Origin: Stephanodiscus triporus
Lineage: Eukaryota; Bacillariophyta; Thalassiosirophyceae; Thalassiosirales; Thalassiosiraceae
DNA: 11,606 bases
NCBI GenBank assembly: GCA_036939755.1
Contig: JALLAZ010000858.1
Span: forward strand, 1 to 11,606
Direction: 5' to 3'
Shown here: positions 1 to 7,575 of the stretch, piece after piece
Layout of the letters: each line of letters starts with the position of its first letter
Numbering within the stretch: the first letter of the stretch is position 1
Notes under the pieces: generated by a model
Database searches by the model: none
What the model saw: the letters and a program-made list of their open reading frames with translations, nothing else
Told to the model about the DNA's origin: nothing
Position numbers and translations under genes: made by a program

Positions 1-480
1 ATTCTCGCTACGGTTCTTGGAGGGATTCTCGCTGCGGTTCGACGACGATGACGATGTCGACAACGCGCGTGGAAGACGACGGTTCCCACAATTGCGCTGA
101 TTGTCGCATACGATGGTTCCCCCCCTGCCCTTCTCGGAAAGATTCTCGCTGGGGTTCTTTGAGGGATTCTCGCTGCGGTTCTCGGAGGGATTCTCGGAGG
201 GATTCTCGCTACGGTTCTTGGAGGGATTCTCGCTGAGGTTCGACAACGATGACGATGTCAACAATGCGCGTGGAAGACGGCGGTTCCCACAGTTGCGCTG
301 ATTGTCTCATACGATGGTTCCCCCCCTGCCCTCCTCGCAATCGCACCGATCGTCGATGATGATGACGATGACGACTATGCGCGCGGATGATGACAGTTCC
401 CCCCCTGCCCTCCCCGCAATCGCGCTGCGGTTCTCGGAGGGATTCACGCTGCGGTTCTCAGAGCGATTTGCGAATCTCGT
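1..480. repeat. Nested tandem repeat (12/24-bp minisatellite within a 201-bp unit)
   Basis: A short motif of alternating 12-mers (cggttctcggag then ggattctcgctg, with variants) recurs many times between 1-40, 145-240 and 425-465. It is embedded in a larger unit of 201 bp: 36-130 matches 237-331 almost base for base apart from scattered substitutions. A third, shorter and more diverged partial copy lies near 352-410. All periods are multiples of three. On the minus strand one frame reads an Asn/Ser/Glu/Pro-rich repeat (SENPSKNRSENPSEN-like), open across the array except for one TGA near 307. On the plus strand one frame reads RFSEGFSL repeats, stopped at 299-301. It may be a non-coding minisatellite or the decayed end of a repeat-protein gene whose remainder lies outside the window. 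Confidence 0.85.
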
Positions 481-675
481 GGAGATTCTCATCTTTGTCA
501 CGAGTTTCCTTCTCAAGAACCTGAATAAACACAAGAACAGAGAAAGGGCCATTGAAATGACAATTGTAGCGCTCAACTGCGTTGTTCGTACGATTAACCA
601 TTTCGATCTTCTCGTTATTTTCGTCAATGATGTTCCAGCTCTCTTTGATCCCCATCCACTGTTTCTGGAAATAAA
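481..675. other. Spacer without a recognisable gene
   Basis: Between the tandem repeat and the 3' end of the monooxygenase ORF I see no recognisable protein, RNA or repeat. The open frames here are short and look like chance. Confidence 0.5.
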
Positions 676-1632
676 TCAGAAAAGGTCACATTTCTCAACG
701 ATTGAATCATCGGCATCTATCCCTAAAATGGAACGGAGAAGGCGGGAGGCGTCGACTCCGCGATAATCGCGACGAAGCCTCCTCCGATCGTCATTCCTCG
801 ACGCGTCGTCGTTGAGGAACGTCACGTGGTCCAAGCATGAGTCTCGAGAAGCCGTAGACCAAGCCGGACACGACGCCGAAGTTGTACGGCTTAGGGTCTT
901 GGGTCGCCGAAGGTGCACCGCCTTGAAGGTGTTAAATATGTCGCTCACCTGCAGCTCCGTGTCGACATGTCGCTTCACCAGCGCCTCCCTGACGACGGAT
1001 CGCACGCCGTCGGCCCCGACGAGGAGGTCGTACGACGCGTACTCCTCGACCTTCGTGGCCCTGTCCCGCAGCAGGACGCGTCGATTGTCGTGATCGACGT
1101 ATAGGAGGTCCGTCCCGTACCTGAAGACGTGATCCGTACTCAACGACCAGATGCGATCCCTGGCATACCTCGCCATGGCCGCGACGATGAAATTCCTATC
1201 GACGATGAAACCCTCGGCCTCGGGTTGCGTGGCGTTGATCTTCCTGCTCCCGAGGATGAGGCTCGCCTCCATCAATTTCACCCCCACGCCCTCGGAGAGA
1301 TAATCCTCCCAAAGGCCAGGCACCGATCGGACCGCCTCGAGGCCGTGTCCGGACAGGCCGATCATCCACGACCGGTGATTCGCGCGCAATTCCTCGGGAG
1401 TTAGCAGCCCGAGGTCCTGCCGTCCGTCGACGATCGTGACGCGGTACGTCACGCCGGCGCGGGAGGCGGACGACTTGTTCCTGTGGTGGAGGAGGGCATG
1501 AAGCAGGAGGCCGGCGGGTCCGGCACCGGCGATCAGCACGCGGCACACTCGCGGAGGCGGCGCGTCGGCGTGCGGCGCATCGTTGGCGGGTGGGCGACAC
1601 ATGGTTTCGATAGAAATATTATTGATTGACAA
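676..1632 (-). CDS. FAD-dependent monooxygenase, kynurenine 3-monooxygenase-like; probably broken at the 3' end
   Basis: The first ~245 of 318 residues look like a class A flavoprotein monooxygenase, which uses NAD(P)H and O2 to hydroxylate small, often aromatic, substrates. Visible motifs are the FAD-binding GAGPAG (residues 36-41) after a beta-strand, an acidic strand end (VTIVDG, 65-70), a conserved Arg region (FIVDRNFIVAAMARYA) and the second FAD motif DLLVGADGVRSVVREAL (202-218). The kynurenine hydroxylase group is the closest fit I recognise; the substrate is unknown. Family members usually run 400-480 residues, and here the substrate-binding C-terminal part is missing. Near 888-900 the family-like sequence seems to move to another frame (PYNFGVVSGLVYGFSRLMLG), which stops at 791-793, so a one-base indel is likely. 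Start is Met1 (1632) or Met11 (1602). Divergent from the Hsp20 gene. Confidence 0.62.
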   Translation of the reverse strand: MSINNISIETMCRPPANDAPHADAPPPRVCRVLIAGAGPAGLLLHALLHHRNKSSASRAGVTYRVTIVDGRQDLGLLTPEELRANHRSWMIGLSGHGLEAVRSVPGLWEDYLSEGVGVKLMEASLILGSRKINATQPEAEGFIVDRNFIVAAMARYARDRIWSLSTDHVFRYGTDLLYVDHDNRRVLLRDRATKVEEYASYDLLVGADGVRSVVREALVKRHVDTELQVSDIFNTFKAVHLRRPKTLSRTTSASCPAWSTASRDSCLDHVTFLNDDASRNDDRRRLRRDYRGVDASRLLRSILGIDADDSIVEKCDLF

Positions 1633-1687
1633 CGAAGCTCAAATCGACTTAATGTTTTGACGGAACTTTGAGTCGAATTTGAAACAT

Positions 1688-1695
1688 GAACATTC
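1688..1695. promoter_or_regulatory. Heat-shock-element core (GAAnnTTC), distal
   Basis: The bases gaacattc form a perfect inverted pair of the nGAAn unit bound by heat shock factor, 211 bp before the Hsp20 ATG. The flanking third unit does not match, so it would be a two-unit site. Confidence 0.45.
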
Positions 1696-1753
1696 GGAGC
1701 TGAGTCATTGTGTTTGGGCTGTTCGTGGATTGGCGTGGCGTGGTGGATTGGGG

Positions 1754-1767
1754 TTTTAGGCCTAAAA
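1754..1767. promoter_or_regulatory. 14-bp perfect palindrome between the two HSE cores
   Basis: ttttaggcctaaaa is identical to its reverse complement and lies between the two heat-shock cores. It could be a dimeric transcription factor site, or its taaaata half could act as a TATA-like box. No known factor is assigned. Confidence 0.35.
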
Positions 1768-1777
1768 TAGCACTTTG

Positions 1778-1785
1778 GAACCTTC
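1778..1785. promoter_or_regulatory. Heat-shock-element core (GAAnnTTC), proximal
   Basis: gaaccttc is a second perfect GAAnnTTC pair, 121 bp before the Hsp20 ATG, again without a matching third unit. Two such cores in under 100 bp upstream of a heat shock gene are unlikely to be chance. Confidence 0.5.
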
Positions 1786-1905
1786 GTCGGCATGACACTC
1801 GGCTTCGCGTTAGCGTCATCTCTCATCTCTATCTCTCTCTCTCTCACAAAATCTCTCTCCCCGAAAATCTACAACCGCTTGCACAAGAGAACGTCATCGT
1901 TGAAA

Positions 1906-2421
1906 ATGAGCCTCGGATTTTGGAACCCAAGCAATGCCTTCGGTGGATTCGGCGTATTCGACGAAGACTTCTTCACCATGTCTTCTGGTCTGTTGGACAT
2001 CCCGCCTTCCCTAACGCGCTTCAAGGACGACGATGCCATGCGTCATTCCTCTCCACGTTACGAAATCACCGAGAACGACAAGCAGTTCCGTCTTGCGGTG
2101 GATATGCCCGGTGTGAAGCTCGACCACATGATGATCGAATTGGAGAATAATGATCGCGTCTTGCATATTTCCGGCGACCGCAAGCGAAAGACCGATACCT
2201 CGCACGAGGCATTCGAATTTGACAAGAGGTTCACCCTCGGGAGGGACTTGGATGCGTCCAAGATCGTGGCGCATCTGTCTGACGGAGTGCTTGTGTTGAC
2301 TGCTCCGAAGCTGGAGAAGCTAACCCTACCAAGAAGGCGAATAGAAATCATCGAGGGAGAAGCGCCTGCGTTCATTGATGCGGAAGAAGAACAAAAGAAG
2401 ACTTATGAAAAAGTTGAGTAG
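1906..2421 (+). CDS. Small heat shock protein (Hsp20/alpha-crystallin family)
   Basis: Encodes 171 residues. Small heat shock proteins are ATP-independent chaperones that form oligomers and hold unfolding proteins. An N-terminal arm rich in Phe, Gly and Asp (MSLGFWNPSNAFGGFG) leads into the alpha-crystallin domain at about residues 48-145: YEITENDKQFRLAVDMPG, then a core ending in the diagnostic LSDGVLVLTAPK. The C-terminal I-x-I anchor is present as IEI, followed by an acidic/Lys-rich tail. The frame stays open back to an ATG at 1792, but the intervening 38 codons are CT-rich, Ser/Leu-rich and unlike the family, so the ATG at 1906 (context gaaaATGag) is preferred. Without that extension the protein is predicted cytosolic or nuclear; with it a targeting peptide would be conceivable. 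No intron. Two heat-shock cores lie upstream. Confidence 0.92.
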   Translation: MSLGFWNPSNAFGGFGVFDEDFFTMSSGLLDIPPSLTRFKDDDAMRHSSPRYEITENDKQFRLAVDMPGVKLDHMMIELENNDRVLHISGDRKRKTDTSHEAFEFDKRFTLGRDLDASKIVAHLSDGVLVLTAPKLEKLTLPRRRIEIIEGEAPAFIDAEEEQKKTYEKVE

Positions 2422-2931
2422 TAATGCACAAAACTTTCTATTGTTGGATTGCATCTATGCTGATTAGTCATAGATGACAGTGAATTGCATTGCTGCAGCA
2501 AAAAGTAGAGTATTATTAAGATATCAGGATACACAGTATTCTGTTTGCGTTATGTTAGATTGTTGTGCATCACAGTCGACGACCCACGAATGACGACTGA
2601 ATGGTACGTTAGTGCGGACGTGTCTGCGATCACAATGACTCTATTGCTGGATCGCCTATCTCCATCGCCAAGAGGACTGTGATCTTAAAGAAGAAGGGGT
2701 AGTTGTCATACCAGGATGACGAAAAAGAAATTGGAGCACTATTTTAGGCATATTTTCAAGCGCACTGAGGTTTCTCACATTTCCAGTGATGACGATAGGA
2801 CCCAAAAGAGAATCGTATCATCATAGTTGAGACCTGTCGTCCGCACTCAATCTAGGCATCGACCCTGCTGATCCTCCTTTATTTGTTTTTACTCAAAATC
2901 TTCACATAGCAGATGATACTCAACCATTTTC
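2422..2931. other. Convergent 3' intergenic region
   Basis: 510 bp between the stop codons of the Hsp20 gene and the convergent DysF-TRAF gene. I see no gene. It should hold both 3' UTRs. A perfect 8-bp hairpin lies at 2452-2476, and a 12-bp palindrome (ttgctgcagcaa) at 2490-2501. Confidence 0.6.
2452..2476 (+). other. Hairpin in the Hsp20 3' region
   Basis: catctatg and catagatg are perfect inverted arms around a 9-nt loop, 31 bp after the Hsp20 stop. It could fold in the 3' UTR. It has no poly-T tail, and bacterial-type termination is not expected in a eukaryotic nucleus. Confidence 0.4.
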
Positions 2932-4824
2932 CTATTTCACATGGCTTCGTCTTTCATGTTGTAATCTTTTGAACTCCGACTGACACGTCCCCTCCAACGC
3001 CCCGAGTCTTTTGGCAAGCTTATTAAGTTCGGTCGAAAGACTTTTGGCATGTTCCTTACTCTGCAAACTTGCGGTGGTATCCTTCAATTCTCTCTCCAAC
3101 CGGGCGTTCTTTTCTTCCAGCTGACGAATGCGCGTGCACATGTCCTTGATCACGGATTCGTATTCCATCATGCGATTGGCCACCAAGGCGAAATGTTTAT
3201 CGGCGTGATCGTTCAGATGGCAGGCAACATCCTGCGCCTGTACGATGGTATTACATCCAAACATCGATAAGGGGCACTCGGCCTGGCGTAAGCTGCATTT
3301 TTCGCGCACATGCACGTTCATTTCACGTCGGGGAACATCGGCCCCGCAGTTGTTCGGACAAGGACAGAGCTTGTGACCGCACTCCGCATCGTGCTCGTAC
3401 CGACGTCGGAATGAGAAAGTGGCGATGCAACCCTCGTTGGGACATGAAATCAGGCGAAATTCGCAAGGGGGCGGCGAACCATCATCGAGGAACGGCACGG
3501 AGCAAAATTCGTTCCTGCAGTGCATCTCGTACGCACGACGATCGACGTCCTTGATCAGCAGTCGGGCGAGACACATACGTTCTCGTTCGTCGAAATACCT
3601 CGACATCGCCATCCGCGCATCCGGCATGGCCGCGGCCAGATTCCGATCGATGTCGGGATTGAACAAATGGACAAGATGACCCGGCCTGCCGACGCACGTT
3701 TCCGCGAACGTGCACAATCTATCCCTGATCTCGTCGATGCGCGCCCGTGGAGGATCTCTGTCCACCTCGCATCGCGCGGGGTCGTTCCCATCGCGATGAT
3801 TGTTCCCGATGGAAAGCGAATCGATCAGCTTGAACTTCAGTGTGAGGGCCTGCGCATCCGACACGGGATTCTTCGTCCCGTGAGCGAATAGAGTAGCGAG
3901 GGCGAGCGCGTCAAGCATGGCACTCTAAAGGACGTACACGAACGAATCGATGATGAAAATGAATGTAAGCTAGAGTAGAGAGGAGGCGACGACGAAACGA
4001 CGATTAATATATATGCATATCGTACCGAGAGCATATCCACCACGCCGGAATCACAAAAGTCGCATTTGCTGTAGACCTCTCGCGCTAAGAAATGGTCCGG
4101 TCGGAAGATCGCGACCCTGCGCAACTTCCGACGACGGACGAAGTCCAGGATGCCCCTGCGAAGATTCCAAACGAATGCGCGAGATATAAAAGTCAGCGAT
4201 ATCGGGGAGTGGGAACGGGGTGGGGAAAAGAAAAACGAGAGATATAAAGAACGACACAAACCTTTTCGCATTGGGATTCATCAGAGACTGCGGCGAAAAG
4301 TCATGAAAATACTGCCAGCCATCCACATCCGTGGGTCCATCCGCCGCCGTCCCGAAGCAGGCAACGAATCCACCCCGGTCGCCGTCGTCTTCCGTCGCAT
4401 CGTCCTCCTCCTCCTCCGCCGCGTCGTCTTCGTCATAATCGTCGTCGTCGCCGTCGTCGTCTTCCGCGGCGCCGCCCCGATCACGATCGCGACGTCGACG
4501 GTCTTCCTCCCCCTCGCGGAAGGACCAGCCGCGACCGCGCGGTCCGCTCGCGTCCACTTTCCTTTCCCCGTCGTCGTCGTTGTTGCCCGGGAACGACGAT
4601 CTCGGCCCCCCCGCCTTCGTTACGTCCGCCTCCTCGCGCCCGCCTAGCAACGCCAGGCCCGCGTCCTTGATCGTCCTCCAGCTCGCAGAGCCGTCGCCGG
4701 TGGAATACGGACCCCTCTCCGTCGGGAGGAGGCCGTTCCTTGTGAATCCCCGCCCTATCCACAGGCGCTCGTTCTCGTATATTTCGATGGACCGCTCGAG
4801 TCGACGATGGGGGTTGTCGGACAT
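2932..4824 (-). CDS. DysF-domain / TRAF-type zinc finger / coiled-coil protein (three exons)
   Basis: Exons 4262-4824, 4026-4155 and 2932-3924 join to 561 residues. Intron 1 (4156-4261) has donor AAAAG|GTTTGT and acceptor TTCGCAG; intron 2 (3925-4025) has GTACGA and CTTTAG. Joining keeps the frame and rebuilds a dysferlin domain. The N-terminal part is at residues 8-60 (YENERLWIGRGF, GLLPTERGPYS). The C-terminal part is at 168-206 (GWQYFHDFSPQSLMNPNAKR then GILDFVRRRKLRRVAIF), with the R/K-rich end crossing the splice. A D/E-rich insert (about 104-150) separates the halves. Exon 3 carries TRAF-type Cys/His fingers (about 385-473: spaced CPNEGC, CGHKLCPCPNNC and CHLNDHADKH) and a C-terminal coiled coil (about 481-558). 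DysF domains occur in peroxisomal Pex23/Pex30-type proteins and ferlins; TRAF fingers bind proteins. No transmembrane segment is evident. Function unknown, possibly a cytosolic adaptor. Confidence 0.82.
4378..4464 (-). repeat. Trinucleotide-repeat acidic tract inside the DysF domain
   Basis: On the minus strand GAC/GAT/GAG/GAA codons repeat to give a nearly uninterrupted Asp/Glu run (residues 121-149) between the two DysF halves. Such codon-repeat expansions are common in surface loops and do not break the frame. Confidence 0.75.
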
Positions 4825-5038
4825 TGTCGCCGAGCTCGTCGTGGTTCTCGAGGTCTTACTTACGTCTCTTCCTAGGGGGCTTGCTTTGGTGGTGGGTTCG
4901 CGTCGGCTCGGGGGACTGACTACAATCGAGTCCCGGGTGACTTACTTATTCCAACGTGGTTCAGCAAATATCTTGTGCAATGGTCAACAACGACGACAGC
5001 CTCCTCCAATCCTGAATCCTGGGCCAGGCAACAGCGCC
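4825..5038. promoter_or_regulatory. Short divergent promoter between DysF-TRAF and CDIN1 genes
   Basis: Only 214 bp separate the two start codons, so both 5' leaders and core promoters must share this interval. A plus-strand ATG at 4980 opens an 11-codon upstream ORF that ends before the CDIN1 start. GTAAGT-like donors appear on the minus strand near 4855-4865 and 4938-4946 without a convincing partner acceptor. I see no clear TATA or CCAAT box. Confidence 0.5.
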
Positions 5039-7127
5039 ATGATTGACGACGATGGCAGTCCTCGTCATCGTCGTTCGTCGTACCGCTACAACGAATGCGA
5101 CGAAGACTCATACGACAGGGCTGTGGCGTGGTGCCGCGAGATCATCTCGTCGGGAGGGCGCGACGACATGCTCTTCTCACCGCGGGCCTTCCGCCGCGAG
5201 ATCGCGTCGGCCTCGTCGCGGTTCGGACTGCCGTTCGAGGTGAGGGCCGGGCGGAGGGGGATGGTCAAAGGGGATGCGCTTCCGGACCCCCGCCGTGAGC
5301 GCACGACCCGAAACAAAGTCGGAATCGGCCCTCCAAACCCCGCTCGCTCGTTTCGCGTTTCTCATCCCCCCCCCGTGTGAACGAATTCGAATAATCAATT
5401 AACCCCGCAGGCCGTGCATTCCCTCTTTCGGAATGCGCACGCGAATCACGTGAAGCGCAATGCACACGTCGTGCGGTCCCGAACGATGCGACACGTCCGA
5501 TCCTACCTGAACGGCACGTCGATATTGGACCTGGCGCGGGGGTGCAATTGTCCGCCCTCGATGATGGCGCGTCTGATCGTGGAGAACGTGGCCGGCGCGA
5601 TTACGACGACGACGACGACGACAACGTCGTCGTCGGGGTCGTCGTCGTCGTCGTCGGCGGCGGCGGCGAATCGAGACGGCGATTCCGCCGTCGCAACCGT
5701 CGCCGCAGCATCCGCCGCCGACGCGCCCTCGGGATATCTCGACGACGTGGATGCCGACGGGGCGAGGGCGGACGCCGCGACGACGAAAACGACCCCCTCG
5801 ACGAGCGACGATCGCGGTGACAGGATGGGGAAGAGGTTCCTGACGAACGCCCTGCGTTATCCCGAGAAGACCCTGGGCGACGCGCGTGCCTGCATCTCGT
5901 CGGAATATTTATTCTCGGAGAGGAATGGCGTCGCCGCCGCCGCCGAGGCGAACGCCACGTCGTCGAGGGTCGACGGCCGCGACGGCGACGGCGACGACGT
6001 CGAACGGCTCTCATCGACGACGACGACAACGACGACAACGACGAAGCCGCCGCGGGCGATTGCGCTATCGCGACTCTCGAGGGAGGTGCGAGAGGCGGTG
6101 GACTCCGATCCGATGTACGGTGAGTCTCGGTCGCGCTATTCGGTCGTCGACTGCATTTTTTTCGCGCGCGGGCGATGTTGCGTCTAGGCTGCGGTTGATC
6201 ATTCTCTAATATTCAATACGAACTAACGACTCGAATTGCATCCACGTAGGACCCAGACAGGACAAGGAGAGGCACAACATCGGCATTGAGTACGAGTCTT
6301 TACTCGAGGAGACGCTACGATCGATGGGTGAGTTCCACGGCTCTCCTTTTTACCATGTTTTGTTTTCATCATTTGCCATGTTTCTATGTTATTATTTATT
6401 GTCTCCCGTTTTTCTCGCTATCCCCCAAATTAAACGTACTCCTTCGTTTTTCTGCTCCCGCGGGTTAGATATCCCATTCGAGACCGAAGCGGAGCTGCGC
6501 GTACGTGGCACCGCTCGCACGCCGGACGTGCTCCTATCGATCCCGTTGGGCATTCGCGTACGGAGGAGGACACGGGACGACTCATCGCGGAAAAATCTCT
6601 TTCGTACGACCGATGACGAGGGGGGAGGGGTACCGGAGGAAGATATTGCAACGCCTCAGAGACTGTTATTTGGGGAAAAGGACGTTAACATATCCCCAGC
6701 ACGTGAACGATCGGGCACCATCGACGACTACTTGAAGGATGATGATTATTATGAATGGAAGTCGATTTGTTGGATTGACTCGAAGGTAAGAGTTAAAACG
6801 GATTTACAATATTTGACTTCTTGCGAAAGAGATGAGGCTTGGTAACATTCTTGCTGAAACTCTCACGTACATATTCTTCGTATGTCAAACAAGGCCTTAT
6901 TCGGAGATGTCGAAACACACACGAACAGCGTTCTTCCACAGGTGGAAACGTACGTCCATCGATTCGGTCCCGGTCTGGTCCTGTACTGGTTCGGGCATGC
7001 CCCGCTGTCTCGATTGGGCGACGGGCACGGCGACGTCACGATCGTGGGCGGAGATCTGCCGGATGTATTCCTTCTGCCGACGGGCGCCTTGCACGGCCGG
7101 GGTGGGAAGATCGATACAACGGCATGA
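5039..7127 (+). CDS. CDIN1: CDIN1 (C15orf41)-family PD-(D/E)XK nuclease, five exons
   Basis: Exons 5039-5239, 5411-6119, 6250-6327, 6469-6785 and 6894-7127 give 512 residues with GT-AG introns in matching phase. Human CDIN1 has about 281 residues, is a predicted nuclease bound to codanin-1, and is mutated in congenital dyserythropoietic anaemia type I. Shared blocks are an N-terminal helical region, the helix-turn-helix-like SYLNGTSILDLARG with CPPSMMARLIVENV (98-127), YGPRQ (303-307), GIEYESLLEETL (315-326), RTPDVLLSIP (346-355), WIDSKALFGD (431-440) and RFGPGLVLYWFG (458-469). Catalytic candidates are Asp349, Asp433 and Lys435 of the D...(D/E)xK site, with an upstream Glu. The extra length comes from Thr/Ser/Ala runs (132-153), a second Thr run (270-278) and a ~65-residue insert before WIDSK. 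The start is the only in-frame Met near the conserved region. Role by homology: nuclear nuclease; the partner here is unknown. Confidence 0.9.
5603..5668 (+). repeat. (ACG)n/(GTC)n trinucleotide repeats with hairpin potential, in CDIN1 exon 2
   Basis: An (acg)n run (5603-5622) is followed by a (gtc)n run (about 5624-5656) and a (ggc)n run to 5668. The first two are reverse complements, so the segment can fold back on itself. In frame it encodes Thr, then Ser, then Ala runs. A second ACG/ACA tract lies at about 6015-6045. Confidence 0.85.
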
Positions 7128-7575
7128 CGCGACCACCTGGCAATCGGCTGCAACTCCCAAGGATGTCGAAGCTTGAAGTCGTCGTTGCCCCCGCAGCCGC
7201 CGGAGGCCGCGCGAGCCGATACACAACGATCGATGGGACGAGCATCACACGTTGGGTTGGTGCAGATGGATGGTGATGTTGGGAATGCCATATTCTACGC
7301 TTGCGTTCATAATGATTGCCAAAAACGATCGCGTGAGTGGCGCCTATCTGAAGACCAGGTTTTTGCGGAGGTTATAAAAGAGGAGTGACTTGATGGCATG
7401 GAAATCATTTCAACCACACAATATTAAATAATGCAGGAGTACTACCGATGTAAGTTTAGTTAACATAAAACCATCTCAACACCCATCCGATGTAGTGAGT
7501 CCATTCTCTCTGGGAGAAGAAACACATCGTGCCCAACTTCCTTTTTGTGGCAAGTTCCTCGTGCGATGAGCTCCC
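7128..7575. other. Convergent 3' intergenic region after CDIN1
   Basis: 448 bp between the stops of CDIN1 and the secreted-protein gene. The first ~150 bp stay GC-rich like CDIN1 and hold open frames without recognisable homology. The rest is A+T-richer (for example attaaataatg near 7424), consistent with 3' UTRs. I support no gene here. Confidence 0.5.

Larger units (their letters stand above)
1633..1905. promoter_or_regulatory. Divergent promoter region between monooxygenase and Hsp20 genes
   Basis: This 273-bp interval separates two oppositely oriented start codons. It contains two perfect GAAnnTTC cores (1688-1695 and 1778-1785), a 14-bp palindrome between them (1754-1767), and a CT-rich stretch (about 1818-1862) just before the Hsp20 start that resembles a 5' leader. 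The assignment rests on position and motifs; transcription start sites cannot be seen. Confidence 0.6.

Noticed and set aside
1..480. CRISPR array
   Set aside because: Repeats are contiguous minisatellite units without unique spacers of constant length, and the context is eukaryotic.
307..627. 106-residue minus-strand ORF overlapping the repeat
   Set aside because: Its first half has no recognisable features and its second half is the tandem repeat; it ends at the TGA inside the array.
891..949. A 59-bp intron in the monooxygenase (CAG|GTGAGC ... CCTAAG) instead of a frameshift
   Set aside because: The splice sites look acceptable and phase is kept, but it would remove DIFNTFKAVHLRRP, which looks like genuine family sequence, and it still ends early at 791-793. 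Kept only as an alternative.
1792..1905. N-terminal extension of the Hsp20 gene from an upstream in-frame ATG
   Set aside because: The 38 codons are CT-rich leader-like sequence unlike Hsp20 N-termini; the ATG at 1906 gives a normal-length protein. A targeting peptide is not fully excluded.
3837..4271. Separate 144-residue minus-strand protein
   Set aside because: Only its middle part is coding (exon 2 of the DysF-TRAF gene); the ends are translated introns.
4580..5038. Long plus-strand ORF upstream of the CDIN1 start
   Set aside because: It is antisense to exon 1 of the DysF gene, has no recognisable motifs, and there is no in-frame Met between about 4790 and 5039.
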